Part shown: in pieces, positions 5,877 through 5,920 of the stretch
Layout of the letters: each line of letters starts with the position of its first letter
How positions within the stretch are numbered: the stretch's first letter is position 1
Assembly (NCBI GenBank): GCA_023380915.1
Contig: JAMCSM010000047.1
Location: forward strand, 1 to 5,920
Direction of reading: 5' to 3'
Source: Actinomycetota bacterium
GTDB lineage: Bacteria; Actinomycetota; Humimicrobiia; Humimicrobiales; Humimicrobiaceae
DNA: 5,920 nucleotides
Program-made: the position numbers and the translations under genes
The notes under the pieces: generated by a model
Databases searched by the model: none
What the model was told of the DNA's origin: nothing
The model's input: only the letters and a program-made list of their open reading frames with translations

Positions 5877-5920
5877 AATAATAAATAGTATTTTATAATA
5901 TTCCACCTTTCCCTGCATAA

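Noticed and set aside
5877..5920. Terminator or start of a further gene after the ASST-type gene
   Set aside because: The last 44 bases have no GC-rich stem followed by a T-run and no credible start; the window ends too soon to judge.

Overview
The window is AT-rich DNA from what looks like a low-GC anaerobic bacterium. Clostridia or another Firmicute lineage is my best guess, based on the exact TTGACA/TATAAT promoter, AAGGAG-type ribosome sites, AGA/ATA-rich codon use and sulfur gene content. The sequence alone does not fix the taxon.

Left part (2-1051): the 3' part of a major facilitator superfamily (MFS) transporter whose start lies outside the window. It is much more AT-rich than the rest and is probably a separate unit. 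A 346-base gap (1052-1397) follows. Its last 70 bases carry a textbook vegetative promoter and a perfect 14-base palindrome resembling a LacI/CcpA-family operator. I see no structural RNA or convincing terminator in the gap.

Right part (1398-5876): four tightly spaced same-strand genes, all with sulfur-ester or sulfonucleotide ancestry. They are (i) sat, a complete homo-oligomeric ATP sulfurylase that makes adenylyl sulfate (APS); (ii) a sulfatase-fold protein of the alkaline phosphatase superfamily, overlapping sat by ATGA, with Thr where sulfatases have the formylglycine Cys/Ser; (iii) a CysD/PAPS-reductase-family PP-loop ATPase lacking the reductase Cys motif and having no CysN partner here; (iv) a cytoplasmic six-bladed arylsulfotransferase (ASST)-type propeller with a GTG start, a strong ribosome site and somewhat different codon use.

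How they may work together (inference): Sat activates sulfate to APS. No APS kinase, APS reductase, CysN or PAPS-dependent sulfotransferase is encoded here, so the set does not match assimilatory or dissimilatory sulfate reduction or ordinary PAPS sulfation. The simplest reading is a cytoplasmic sulfate-ester module in which APS or a derived ester feeds the ASST-type protein. The Thr-type sulfatase homologue and the CysD-like protein would make, remodel or remove the intermediate. This four-gene combination is the best candidate in the window for an undescribed system.
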